Assembly (NCBI GenBank): GCA_052144935.1
Contig: JBKQPR010000015.1
Span: 1-49,358 of the forward strand
Length of the DNA stretch: 49,358 nt
Source of the DNA: JOPF133 sp052144935
GTDB lineage: Bacteria; Acidobacteriota; Terriglobia; Bryobacterales; Bryobacteraceae
Reading direction: 5' to 3'
A program made the translations under genes and the position numbers. The notes beneath the pieces are model-generated. The model ran no database searches, was not told where the DNA came from, and saw only the letters and a list, made by a program, of their open reading frames with translations. Shown in pieces: positions 41,117 to 49,305 of the stretch. Positions within the stretch are counted from its first letter, which is position 1, and each line of letters starts with the position of its first letter.

Positions 41117-42811
41117 TTGACCCCCATCAAACGCGTCATTACGGTGGCGCCCATGCCGCCGGAGAAAAGCGCCTACGCGCTGGCCCGCTACAGCCGCTCG
41201 CCGGATTCGATTCGCGATTCGATCGCCTGGGTGCGCACCCACGATTCGCAGAAGTTCCTGGAGAGCTTCTACTTCCAGTATGGGCACGCCTCGATTGCCG
41301 ACCTGGGGCACACGGTGCTGTGCTTCGAGGGGATTTCCGAGTTGGCAGCCACCGAGATCGAGGAAGAGCCACTCTGGGACGGGCAGGCCAAAAGCTCGCG
41401 GTATCAGGATTTCTCGCGCGCCGGCTTCGTGACGCCGCCGGAGTTGGCGTCGACCGGGCTGGCGTCGACCGGGCTGACACCGACCGGGCTGACGCCGCCG
41501 GAGTTGGCGTCGCCGGAGCTGACGCCGACCGGGCTGACACCGACCGGGCCGACACCGACCGGGCTGAGATCGACCGGGCTGACACCGACCGGGCTGACGC
41601 CGACCGGGCTGACGCCGACCGGGCTGACACAGCCGGAGTCGGCACCGCCGGAGCGAACGCCGACGGAGCGAACCCCGCCTGGGCTGGCGCCGGCCGATGG
41701 GGCGGCCTACCAGGCGGTGTACCAGGCGGCCTACCAGGCGGCCGGCGGCGCGCTGCTGGCGGCCTACGGCAAGGTGCAGGAGCTGGCGCTGGCGTGCCTG
41801 GCGGAGCGGCTGCCGCGTCCGGCGGACATGCCACCCGGGGCCTACCAGCGCAACCTGGCGGCGCGGGCCTTCGATGTGGCGCGCTACCTGTTGTTCTGGG
41901 GCGTGCCCACGAACGTGGGGCAGGTGACCAGCATCCGCACGCTGGAAAAGCAGATCCGGCGTCTGCGGGCGTCGGAGTACGGCGAGCTGCGGGAGTTGGG
42001 AGAGGAAATGGCGGCGGCCTGCGCGGCGCAGCCGGATTGCGTCTGGGACGCCGCTTCGGCCGCCGAACCGCTGGCCCCCACGCTGGCGCGCCACGCCGAA
42101 GCCGACTGGCACGCCGCGCGGTCGCGGGAGGACTTGAAGCGATGGGCGGAGCAGAATCTGCCGCCGCGGACGGGCGTGGAGCCGGGCCGCGTGGACTTGC
42201 TGAAGCCGGAACACGTGCCCGCGGATATCGCCGCGACGCTGCTGTACCCGGTGACCGACCGGCCGTTTCGCGAGCTCTACGAGCTGGCGCGCGGCTGGAG
42301 CGAACGGATGCGCGGCGAAGTGCTGGATGTGGCGCTGGGGTCGCGCACGCCGCGGGACGAGATCCTGGGAGGGTTTCGCGGCGGGTTGTATGCCTACGAC
42401 CTGACCATCGACATCGGGGCGTACCGCGACTTGCACCGGCACCGGCGCTGCCAGAAATTCCGGCAGAGTTATGCAGGCAAGCTGGGGTACGACACGCCGG
42501 CCCTGGTGAGCGAGGCGGGGGCCTCGGAGGTGTACGACGCCGCCATGCGGGCGGCCTTCGACACGCTCGGCCGGCTGCCTGCGCCGGGGGCGCATTATCT
42601 GCTGCCGTTTGGGGCGCGCTCGCGGTTCCTGTTTAAGATGGACTTCGCCGAGGCCGAGTATATGGCGCGGCTGAGAAGCGGGGTGAAGGGCCACTTCAGC
42701 TACCGCCAGATCGCCTGGGAGATGAAGTGCAAGATGGACGAGTTGGAGCCGGAGCTGGGCCGGCTGATCGAGGCCACGCCGCCGTGGGTGGAGGACCCGC
42801 TACGGCGGTAA
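41117..42811 (+). CDS. thyX: FAD-dependent thymidylate synthase, long form with repeat insert
   Basis: 564 residues from a TTG at 41117, which keeps TPIKRVITVAPMPPEKSAYA; the first ATG, at 41153, would cut into this conserved start. It has two ThyX-like halves. The first carries FQYGHASIADLGHTVLCFEG, ELAATEIEEEPLWDGQAKSS and RYQDF; the second carries LYAYDLTIDIGAYRDL and HRHRRCQKFRQSY. The usual RHRxxS motif reads RHRRCQ, so the Ser is missing there. Between the halves, bases 41443-41690 code for pentapeptide repeats of the TGLTP kind. It makes dTMP from dUMP with folate and FAD and is divergent from dut. Confidence 0.88.
   Translation: MTPIKRVITVAPMPPEKSAYALARYSRSPDSIRDSIAWVRTHDSQKFLESFYFQYGHASIADLGHTVLCFEGISELAATEIEEEPLWDGQAKSSRYQDFSRAGFVTPPELASTGLASTGLTPTGLTPPELASPELTPTGLTPTGPTPTGLRSTGLTPTGLTPTGLTPTGLTQPESAPPERTPTERTPPGLAPADGAAYQAVYQAAYQAAGGALLAAYGKVQELALACLAERLPRPADMPPGAYQRNLAARAFDVARYLLFWGVPTNVGQVTSIRTLEKQIRRLRASEYGELRELGEEMAAACAAQPDCVWDAASAAEPLAPTLARHAEADWHAARSREDLKRWAEQNLPPRTGVEPGRVDLLKPEHVPADIAATLLYPVTDRPFRELYELARGWSERMRGEVLDVALGSRTPRDEILGGFRGGLYAYDLTIDIGAYRDLHRHRRCQKFRQSYAGKLGYDTPALVSEAGASEVYDAAMRAAFDTLGRLPAPGAHYLLPFGARSRFLFKMDFAEAEYMARLRSGVKGHFSYRQIAWEMKCKMDELEPELGRLIEATPPWVEDPLRR
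41443..41690 (+). repeat. 15-base tandem repeats inside thyX
   Basis: Units close to CTGACGCCGACCGGG (Leu-Thr-Pro-Thr-Gly) run for about 250 bases with variants coding LTPPE, LASPE and LRSTG. The phase of three is kept, so about 80 extra Pro/Thr-rich residues are added between two conserved parts of ThyX. Slippage in such repeats could vary the length between strains. Confidence 0.85.
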
Positions 42812-42947
42812 GCCAGGTTAATACCGGAATATTCACCTGGAGCGCGCCGCCGGCGAATGCCAAAGGTACCAAACGGCAGTATAATTTTATTCAAACCGCT
42901 TGGGTTTCCGGCGGTTAACCCGCATAATGGGTCGGAGGACTGTGCCG

Positions 42948-43523
42948 ATGCGCTACGTTGCCTTATTGCTGACTGCCGGGCTGATGGCCCAGGCGCCGAT
43001 GTTGAACATCGTGGTGGTGGAGGGCGAAGGCGCCATCAACAACATCCGCCAGCGCACGGCGCGCGAGCCGATCGTCGAGGTGCAGGACGATAACCACCGT
43101 CCGGTGGCGGGCGCGGTGGTGGTATTCACGCTGCCCACCCAGGGCGCGGGCGGCGAGTTTTCGGGCGGCGCCCATACGCTCACGGTGATCACCGACGACC
43201 AGGGGCGCGCGGTGGCCCATGGCTTCCGTCCCAACGGCGTAAAGGGGCAGTTCCAGATTCACGTGAACGCCTCGCTGAATGGCCGCACGGGCAGCATCAA
43301 CATCAATCAAGGCAATGTGGCCGGGGGCGGGTCAGCCGCGCACGCGGGCGTTTCAGGAAAACTGATCGCGATTCTGGTGGTGGTGGCTGCGGCAGCGGCG
43401 GCGGGCGGCGCGTGGGCTGCCACCCATTCGGGAGGCGGCAGCACCACACAGCCTCCTGCGACGACGACCATCACGGCGGGTGGCGGCACGGTGGGGCCGG
43501 CAATTACTCCTAGGGGGCGATAG
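42948..43523 (+). CDS. Exported protein with an Ig-like (Big) domain and C-terminal membrane helix
   Basis: 191 residues from the ATG at 42948, chosen for GGAGG at 42935-42939. RYVALLLTAGLMAQAPM is a short signal sequence. The middle resembles bacterial Ig-like domains: REPIVEVQDDNHRPVAGAVV, FTLPTQGAGGEFSGG and TDDQGRAVAHGFRPN. A hydrophobic helix (LIAILVVVAAAAAAGGAWAA, about residues 144-163) and a Gly/Thr/Pro-rich tail follow. It is two bases from the next gene and so in one operon with it. Confidence 0.65.
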   Translation: MRYVALLLTAGLMAQAPMLNIVVVEGEGAINNIRQRTAREPIVEVQDDNHRPVAGAVVVFTLPTQGAGGEFSGGAHTLTVITDDQGRAVAHGFRPNGVKGQFQIHVNASLNGRTGSININQGNVAGGGSAAHAGVSGKLIAILVVVAAAAAAGGAWAATHSGGGSTTQPPATTTITAGGGTVGPAITPRGR

Positions 43524-43525
43524 CT

Positions 43526-44515
43526 ATGACGAGATTGGCCAGTTCTCACACGTCCTTGCGCGGGGGCACACCGCCCGGTTTGCGCTACATCGGTTTGTGG
43601 CTGGGATTCGCCGGGGCCCTGGCCGCCCAGCAGGGGACTGTCACCGGCCCCACCAGCGGCCTGGTATTCGACCAGGTGGCGGGCGTTCTACGGCCCGTGG
43701 TGGGGGTGCCGGGGGCGGCCACGCTCGCCGACGGCATTGCCCTGAGCTATCAGGTGAACTGGGCGGTAGTGGCGCCACGGCTGGATAGCGCGGTGGTCCA
43801 GGCGCAGGATGGCTCGCTGCATTTCCTGAATCTGGCGGGCGGCGGATTTTCCGAGCTCACCGTCGGCGGGATCACGGGAGTTCCGCGCACTGTGGTGTTC
43901 AGCCCGTCGGGGACGGCGGCGGCGCTGGTCTACGCCTCCGAGGCCGAGGTGCTGACCGGGTTCCCGGGGGCGCCGGTGCCGGCCAGGGTGATGCCGCTGG
44001 AAGTGCCTGTGGACACCCACGTCCGCACGGCTGTGGCGCCCAGCCCCGGCCAGTTGGCGCTCAGCGACGATGGCACGGTTCTGCTGGAGGCGCAAGGCGG
44101 CACGATACGGCTGGCGGGCACCCGCGGCAGGAGCAACCTGATGGCCGGGGTGATGGCGGCCTTCGCTCCGGGCGGCCACGACGCGGCGGTCGCGGATGGC
44201 TCCGGAGTGACGCTGGTGCGCGACGTGGATGGCTCGCCGCAACCCACCGTGCTGGCGGCTCAAGGGGTGGCCCAACCGGTAGGGTTGGCGTTTTCGGCGG
44301 ATGGCACGACGGTCTTCGCGGCCGGCGCGGCCGGGTTGGTGGCGCTCGCGACCGCGGGCGGACCGGCTAACCCGGTGGCCTGCGCCTGCACTCCGGTGAG
44401 CCTGGCGGCGATGGGCCAGTTGTTCCTGCTGAACGAGCTGGCGCAGGGACCGCTTTGGCTGCTCGACCCCGGCGGGTCCGCGCCGCGCACGGTGTTTGTG
44501 CCGGCGTTGCGGTAG
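43526..44515 (+). CDS. Exported beta-propeller-like protein
   Basis: 329 residues with an N-terminal signal (LRYIGLWLGFAGALAAQQ). Strand-rich repeats follow: VVQAQDGSLHFLNLAGGGFS, VVFSPSGTAAALVYASEAEV, LALSDDGTVLLEAQGGTIRL, LAFSADGTTVFAAGAAGLVA. The S-x-DGT turns recur about every 45 residues as in WD40- or YVTN-type propellers. Probably periplasmic or outer-membrane associated and co-transcribed with the Ig-like protein. Function unknown. Confidence 0.6.
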   Translation: MTRLASSHTSLRGGTPPGLRYIGLWLGFAGALAAQQGTVTGPTSGLVFDQVAGVLRPVVGVPGAATLADGIALSYQVNWAVVAPRLDSAVVQAQDGSLHFLNLAGGGFSELTVGGITGVPRTVVFSPSGTAAALVYASEAEVLTGFPGAPVPARVMPLEVPVDTHVRTAVAPSPGQLALSDDGTVLLEAQGGTIRLAGTRGRSNLMAGVMAAFAPGGHDAAVADGSGVTLVRDVDGSPQPTVLAAQGVAQPVGLAFSADGTTVFAAGAAGLVALATAGGPANPVACACTPVSLAAMGQLFLLNELAQGPLWLLDPGGSAPRTVFVPALR

Positions 44516-44607
44516 GGCGCTCGTTCCAAAATCGCACACCTCCCACCGCGCCACGCCCGGTTTTTGAACCACTTGCAGGTGGCGCGCCGATTGCACGGCG
44601 GAACTTC

Positions 44608-47007
44608 ATGCTATTCCGTGAAATCCGCTACGCCGCGCGGTCGCTCGCGCGCGTTCCCAGCCTGACCGCCATTTCGATTCTCACCGTGGCGCTGGGGGTG
44701 GGCGCCGGGACCGCGCTCTTCAGCGTGGTTAAGGCCGTGCTGCTCAATCCTCTGCCGTATGCCGAGCCCGATCGGCTGGCCTGGCTGGCCGAAGTCAACG
44801 ACCACGGAAGGCAGACCCAGGTGGCCTACCAGAATTTCCTGGATTGGCGCGAACAGAATCGCAGCTTTGCTGCCCTGGCGGGCTATGAAGAAGGTCCAGC
44901 CATCGTGGCGGGCAGCGACGTTCCGCAGAGCTCTTACGGCGCGGCGGTGACGGAAGATTTCTTCAAGGTGATGGGCGCTGGCGCGACGATTGGCCGGACG
45001 TTCACGCATGAAGAGCAGGCGATGGGCGGCGCTCCGGTGGTGGTGATTGGCTATGGGCTGTGGCAGCGGGCGTTCGGCGGCAGGCCGATTCTGGGGCGCG
45101 GCATTCACCTCTTCGGCATGGCGCCCGTGGTGGTGGGGATCATGCCGCCCGGATTCAGCTATCCCGAAAAGGCGGAGCTGTGGATGCCGGGGACCGCATT
45201 CGGCGAGCCGGGCGCCGGCATTCGCACCGGGCATAACTGGCGGGTGGTGGGACGGCTCAAGCCTGGAGTCAGGTTGGAGCGGGCGCAAGCCGATATCAGC
45301 GCCATCGAGCGGCGAATTAAGCAGCAGTATCCTTCGCCCTTCCAATCGAAGGATGCGGCGGTGGCTTCGCTGGCATCGCACGTGGCCGGAGAGGTCCGGC
45401 GGCCGCTGCTGATGCTTTTCGGCGCGGTGGGATTTGTCCTGCTGATCGTCTGCGTGAATGTGGCCAACCTGCTGCTGGTGCGAGTCACGGCGCGCGCCCG
45501 CGAGATGGCCGTCCGCACCGCGCTGGGGGCGGGCCGCCGGCACCTGATCCGTCAGATGCTGGCGGAAAGCCTGCTGCTGGCGATTGCGGGCGGGACGTGC
45601 GGGATGCTTCTGGCTGCCGCCTCGATGGAGTTGCTGCGCATCCTGCTTCCGGCCGACATGCCGCGTGCGGGCGAAATCTCGATCGATGGCGGGGTGATCG
45701 CTTTTGCGCTGGCGGTCTCTGCCGCAGCGGGCGTTCTGTTCGGGCTGTTGCCCGCGTGGCGCGCTTCGGCGATGAATGTGAATGACGGGCTGAAGGCCGG
45801 GTCGCGGTCGGCTACGGCCGGGAGGCGTTCGCGCCGGATCCAGGCCGCCCTGGCGGTTTCGGAAGCGTGCCTGTCGCTGGTGTTGGTGGCGGGCGCGGGC
45901 CTGGTGGCGCGCAGCTTCTGGAATCTGCGATCGATCGATCCGGGCTTCCGCCCCGATCACGTGCTGACCTCGGATACCAATTTTGAACGGCAGGGGAAGG
46001 AGAGCCTGGTACCCAAGTACCGCGACCTGCTCGACCGGGTGCGCGCGATTCCGGGTGTGGTGGCGGCGGGCACCACGCCCCGGCTGCCGGTGGTAGACGG
46101 TGCGCCCGACGGCCACTTCTTCATCGAAGGGCGGCGCGCTGAAACCGGCAACGCCGACGCCGATTACAGCGTGATCAGCCCCGGCTATCTGAAAGCTTTG
46201 CGCGTGCCGCTGCTCGGCGGGCGCGATTTCACGGACCAGGATACGGAAAGCAGCCAGGGGGTGGCCATCGTCACCTCGGAAATGGCGCGGGTGTATTTTC
46301 CGGGCCGTGACCCGCTCGGCCAGCGGATCTGGTTCGATTCGTTCAGCCCGGCGGAGCATTGGCTGACGATCGTGGGTGTGGCGGCGGATATTCGAGAGGA
46401 CAGCCTGACGCGGCCGGTGTTTCCGCAGGCTTATACGTGCTACACCCAGCAGATGAACGGCGGGATCCTGAATGGCGGCACGCTGGTGGTGCGGACGGCG
46501 GTGCCCCCGTCATCCCTGGCGGGCGCGGTACGGGCAGCGATCCACGCGGTAAACCCCGAATCGGCGCCCGCGCCGCGCACCATGGAGACGGTGCTGGCGG
46601 GGGCGCTTTCCAAACAGCGGTTCCAGATGGAGATTCTGGGCGGGTTTGCGGCGCTGGCGCTGCTGCTCGCGGCCGTCGGACTGTACGGAGTGCTGTCGTA
46701 CATGGTGACCGCCAACCGGGCCGAGATCGGCATCCGGCTGGCGCTGGGCGCGCCGCGAAGCCTGGTCTTCCGGATGATCGCGGGGCGGGCCCTGGCGCTC
46801 GCGGGCCTGGGCGTCGTGGCGGGAGGGTTCGGATGCGTGGCCTTGCGGAGGGTGCTGGCGGCGCTGGTCTACGGACTGGGGCCGAACGATCCCACGACTC
46901 TGGCGGCGGCCAGCGCGGTTCTGCTGGCGGTCGCGCTGGCGGCGGCGTGGATCCCGGCACGGCGTGCGACAAGGGTGGATCCGATGGCGGCGCTGCGGGA
47001 GGAGTAG
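44608..47007 (+). CDS. ADOP-type FtsX/MacB-like permease
   Basis: 799 residues from the ATG at 44608, where LFREIRYAARSLARVPSLTA begins as in this family. It has two FtsX-like halves, each with a MacB periplasmic core and four membrane segments in total per duplicated unit: a first helix near 20-40, LLMLFGAVGFVLLIVCVNVA with REMAVRTALGAGR, and in the second half GFAALALLLAAVGLYGVLSY with AEIGIRLALGAPR. It ends in the conserved TRVDPMAALREE. These acidobacterial orphan permeases lack their own ATPase gene and are thought to work in export or efflux or in lipoprotein handling. Nothing in the context shows the substrate. Confidence 0.92.
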   Translation: MLFREIRYAARSLARVPSLTAISILTVALGVGAGTALFSVVKAVLLNPLPYAEPDRLAWLAEVNDHGRQTQVAYQNFLDWREQNRSFAALAGYEEGPAIVAGSDVPQSSYGAAVTEDFFKVMGAGATIGRTFTHEEQAMGGAPVVVIGYGLWQRAFGGRPILGRGIHLFGMAPVVVGIMPPGFSYPEKAELWMPGTAFGEPGAGIRTGHNWRVVGRLKPGVRLERAQADISAIERRIKQQYPSPFQSKDAAVASLASHVAGEVRRPLLMLFGAVGFVLLIVCVNVANLLLVRVTARAREMAVRTALGAGRRHLIRQMLAESLLLAIAGGTCGMLLAAASMELLRILLPADMPRAGEISIDGGVIAFALAVSAAAGVLFGLLPAWRASAMNVNDGLKAGSRSATAGRRSRRIQAALAVSEACLSLVLVAGAGLVARSFWNLRSIDPGFRPDHVLTSDTNFERQGKESLVPKYRDLLDRVRAIPGVVAAGTTPRLPVVDGAPDGHFFIEGRRAETGNADADYSVISPGYLKALRVPLLGGRDFTDQDTESSQGVAIVTSEMARVYFPGRDPLGQRIWFDSFSPAEHWLTIVGVAADIREDSLTRPVFPQAYTCYTQQMNGGILNGGTLVVRTAVPPSSLAGAVRAAIHAVNPESAPAPRTMETVLAGALSKQRFQMEILGGFAALALLLAAVGLYGVLSYMVTANRAEIGIRLALGAPRSLVFRMIAGRALALAGLGVVAGGFGCVALRRVLAALVYGLGPNDPTTLAAASAVLLAVALAAAWIPARRATRVDPMAALREE

Positions 47008-47105
47008 CGCGGCGCGAGCGAAGCTCACCGGGATTGAGGGCGCCTTTCGGCGCTGAGCGCGGGCAAGCGGGCCCAGTGGGCACCCCGCCTGCCGCACCAA
47101 GGACA

Positions 47106-47717
47106 CTAACGGTTGTGCGGATCCAACTCCTCCAGGCGGCGTGCGATGCGGTCCCATTCCCGGATGGCTTTATAAACGGTGTCCTTGAGGTATGCGGCGG
47201 TGCCCAGGGGCAGGTTGGGGCGCAGGTGTTGTTTGACGTCTTGCACGAGCGCGTGGAGACGGAGTTCCAGGTCCGGTATCAAGGGCAGGGCCTTCGCGGC
47301 AGCACGCTGGGGACGGCAGGCGCGGATGAAGGCGCGGATGATGGAGGCGTTTTCGGGAATGATGGGCACTTGACGGCCATCGATCTCGAGGCAGTTGTCC
47401 ATTATGTTGTCGATGATCTCGCGGTAACCTTCGGGAGAGATACGGGCCAGGCTGGACAGATGGAAATAGGCCTCTCCGAATTCGTCGTACCGGCTGATGA
47501 TGCGATCGGCATGGCGGTGGCTGATGCCGGTGTGCTGCTGGCAGAAGCCGTCCCAGGAGAGGCCGAGTTTCTCGTAGGAGCGCGACTCCTTTATCTGCTT
47601 CAGGGACAGCGCCTGAGCGGCGGAGCATTTACTGGCGATGACGGCGAAGGCCTCCTGACGGCCGACCCAGGCGCCCATCTCGAACGGATCGAGGGTGGCT
47701 GGCGTGATTTCTTCCAT
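47106..47717 (-). CDS. Unknown protein, possibly DNA-binding
   Basis: 203 residues from the ATG at 47717; an ATG at 47801 adds 28 residues but lies in the palindrome listed next. Helical throughout: WVGRQEAFAVIASKCSAAQA, SYEKLGLSWDGFCQQHTG, SHRHADRIISRYDEFGEAYF and SLARISPEGYREIIDNIM. The WDGFCQQHTGISHRHADRII part looks like a helix-turn-helix. The C-terminal part has a likely coiled coil (LELRLHALVQDVKQHL). No named family is recalled. It could bind its own upstream palindrome. Confidence 0.55.
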   Translation of the reverse strand: MEEITPATLDPFEMGAWVGRQEAFAVIASKCSAAQALSLKQIKESRSYEKLGLSWDGFCQQHTGISHRHADRIISRYDEFGEAYFHLSSLARISPEGYREIIDNIMDNCLEIDGRQVPIIPENASIIRAFIRACRPQRAAAKALPLIPDLELRLHALVQDVKQHLRPNLPLGTAAYLKDTVYKAIREWDRIARRLEELDPHNR

Positions 47718-48271
47718 AAGAACCGATTCAGGACGTAAATGTCCCGGTTTTTGGGGGCCTCTGTTGAAAACAGAAGAGTTAACCGAGGGTGCACGGGACA
47801 TGATGTCCCGAGTGCGCTTTTCTCGGGGCAAATTCGCTTTCGCGAAACCCTCCCGAAGCCACATTGTATCCCGCGTGCCCGTGGAGAGCGGCGGGTGAGA
47901 AAGCTGGGAGGGACGGTAAGTGGTTGGAATGGAGGGAGTTGGAGAGATGCGGAAAGTTGGTAAAGTTTGTCACTGGGGCGGACGAGGGTGGGCAGTTCGT
48001 TCAGGTGGCCGGTTTTCCGACAGCGGCCGGGGTGGACAGCCGGGCTGCGCGTGCCGGCGCCGGCCGATTTCCGGGGGGCGTGGGATTGCGAAGACGAATC
48101 GTCGCATCTTATCGCATCTGGGGGGTGGTCCCGAGGCCCGAATCGGCGGCGGCAGCCTGTTTGTGGTTCCCGATCCGCGGGAGGTGGCGTTGGGGGTTCA
48201 GCGGTTTGCGGGTTTTCGGTCGACTGGCAAGATGCGGCCTTTTGGCGTAGCCAAGCCGACTTATCGGGGGG
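47718..48271. other. Intergenic with a perfect palindrome
   Basis: CGGGACATGATGTCCCG at 47794-47810 is a perfect 17-base palindrome, 77 bases before the gene at 47717, and a half copy, ATGTCCCGG, lies at 47738-47746. This would suit autoregulation. From 47870 to 48271 no gene is supported: frames exist on the plus strand, but the products look random and lack start signals. Confidence 0.45.
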
Positions 48272-48681
48272 CTAATCCGAATACGGCTTAACGAGGGCTA
48301 ACCCTTCTATCGCTTGGAAGTCCTTGTCACGGCTAACGAGCGTTGCACCGATGGCGAGGGCCGTAGCGGCGATCCAAAGGTCATTCTCATCCAGCGGGAG
48401 GCCGCGGCGCTGCCGGGAGATCTTGACGCTGGCGTAATGATCACCGGCTACCGACGGGATGGGCTCACACGGCAAGGCGGCGAACAGCTTCCCGGCTTTC
48501 CCTTCCAGTTCGGTGCGGCGTCGACCCTTAGCCAGGCGTTCCAAGCCGAACAGAACCTCACCGCGGGTGAGGCACAAAGGACCACGTGCTCATCTGCCCC
48601 TAACGACGAAAGCCACGACGCCATCCGCGGCTCTGCCCTCATCAAATCGCCGATCGCGTTCGTGTCGAGAAGATAGGTCAC
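48272..48681 (-). pseudogene. VapC-like PIN toxin, frameshifted
   Basis: The ATG at 48681 begins TYLLDTNAIGDLMRAEPRMA, the first acidic strand of a VapC/FitB-type PIN nuclease. The frame is lost at a CTTTG run near 48579. In the next frame it continues TRGEVLFGLERLAKGRRR, LDENDLWIAATALAIGATLV and SRDKDFQAIEGL, with the remaining acidic residues. One missing base explains the break. The gene overlaps vapB as ATGA. Without repair the toxin would be inactive; an independent start at 48577 would lack the first Asp. Confidence 0.75.
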
Positions 48682-48959
48682 GCCGGATCGGTCCCAAAGA
48701 GATCGCGCGTGCGGACAGGCAACCGGCCCGCGGCGATCGCGGCGTCCAACTCGTCCACATCTGCATCGCTCGGGTAGGGCGGCTCCCGCATCGCCCGCAG
48801 GACAGCCGCCGGCGATCCGGCGCGCGGTTCGGGGATGAGGTCAACGAGAGAGCTCAGCCGTTCCAAAGCCACTTGTTGAATGCTCTTGCGCTGTGCCGCA
48901 GCGATCCCCTCAAGGCGCCGCGCCAGGTCGTCCGGCAGTTCGATGTTCAAATAGGCCAT
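48678..48959 (-). CDS. VapB-like antitoxin
   Basis: 93 residues from the ATG at 48959, with GGGAGGTG upstream. AYLNIELPDDLARRLEGIAA and KSIQQVALERLSSLVDLIP form a ribbon-helix-helix-like N terminus, and the C-terminal DADVDELDAAIAAGRLPVR is the kind of tail that wraps the toxin. It is coupled to the broken VapC gene. Confidence 0.7.
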   Translation of the reverse strand: MAYLNIELPDDLARRLEGIAAAQRKSIQQVALERLSSLVDLIPEPRAGSPAAVLRAMREPPYPSDADVDELDAAIAAGRLPVRTRDLFGTDPA

Positions 48960-49048
48960 CTCGCACCTCCCAGTTCCATTGTGGCGCATGGCGAAAAGGG
49001 ATGCCAGGGCGAGTTAGGGGGAGTGATCCCGTTTGGGCCGTCGAAGGC

Positions 49049-49230
49049 CTATCGCCTGATGCGGATTTTGTCTTCGTCCACCACAGCCAGCCGCCCGGCT
49101 ATGTCGATGTCCTGGAGAAGAGTAAGGCTCGACGAATCGCCTGACGAATCGCCTGACGGATGCTCTCCTCGGTGGCTGGATGCACCTTCAGCCGGACAAC
49201 ACCGAGCGTTTGCTCGGGCGGAAATCGCAT
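49049..49230 (-). pseudogene. Fragment of a DUF5615 (PIN-like) toxin gene
   Basis: Starting at 49230 the frame gives QTLGVVRLKVHPATEESIRQ, and after a shift near a 12-base tandem duplication (49130-49155) the other frame gives LLQDIDIAGRLAVVDEDKIR then IRR and a stop. Together these match the C-terminal half of DUF5615 proteins (GVVRL... GRLVVVDEGRIRIR). The N-terminal half with the catalytic Asp residues is missing; hairpins stand in its place. Confidence 0.5.
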
Positions 49231-49242
49231 CACAGTAACAAT

Positions 49243-49305
49243 CCTCCGGCAGAGCCGGAGGCTTTTGCGGTTGCTGGCCCCTCAAAGGGGCCTGATCGCA
49301 ACCGC
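49243..49305. repeat. Two adjacent hairpins
   Basis: CCTCCGGC-AGA-GCCGGAGG (49243-49261) is a perfect hairpin. Next to it GCGGTTGC (49267-49274) pairs with GCAACCGC (49298-49305) around an inner stem GGCCCCT/AGGGGCC. This resembles REP/RAYT or IS200-type end structures and may be where the DUF5615 gene was cut. Confidence 0.6.

Noticed and set aside
41443..41690. Repeat in thyX as a CRISPR or intergenic repeat
   Set aside because: The units stay in the ThyX frame and are flanked on both sides by conserved ThyX sequence.
47864..48291. Plus-strand frames between the unknown protein and VapC
   Set aside because: Gly/Arg/Trp-rich random-looking products, no start signals or homology recognised.
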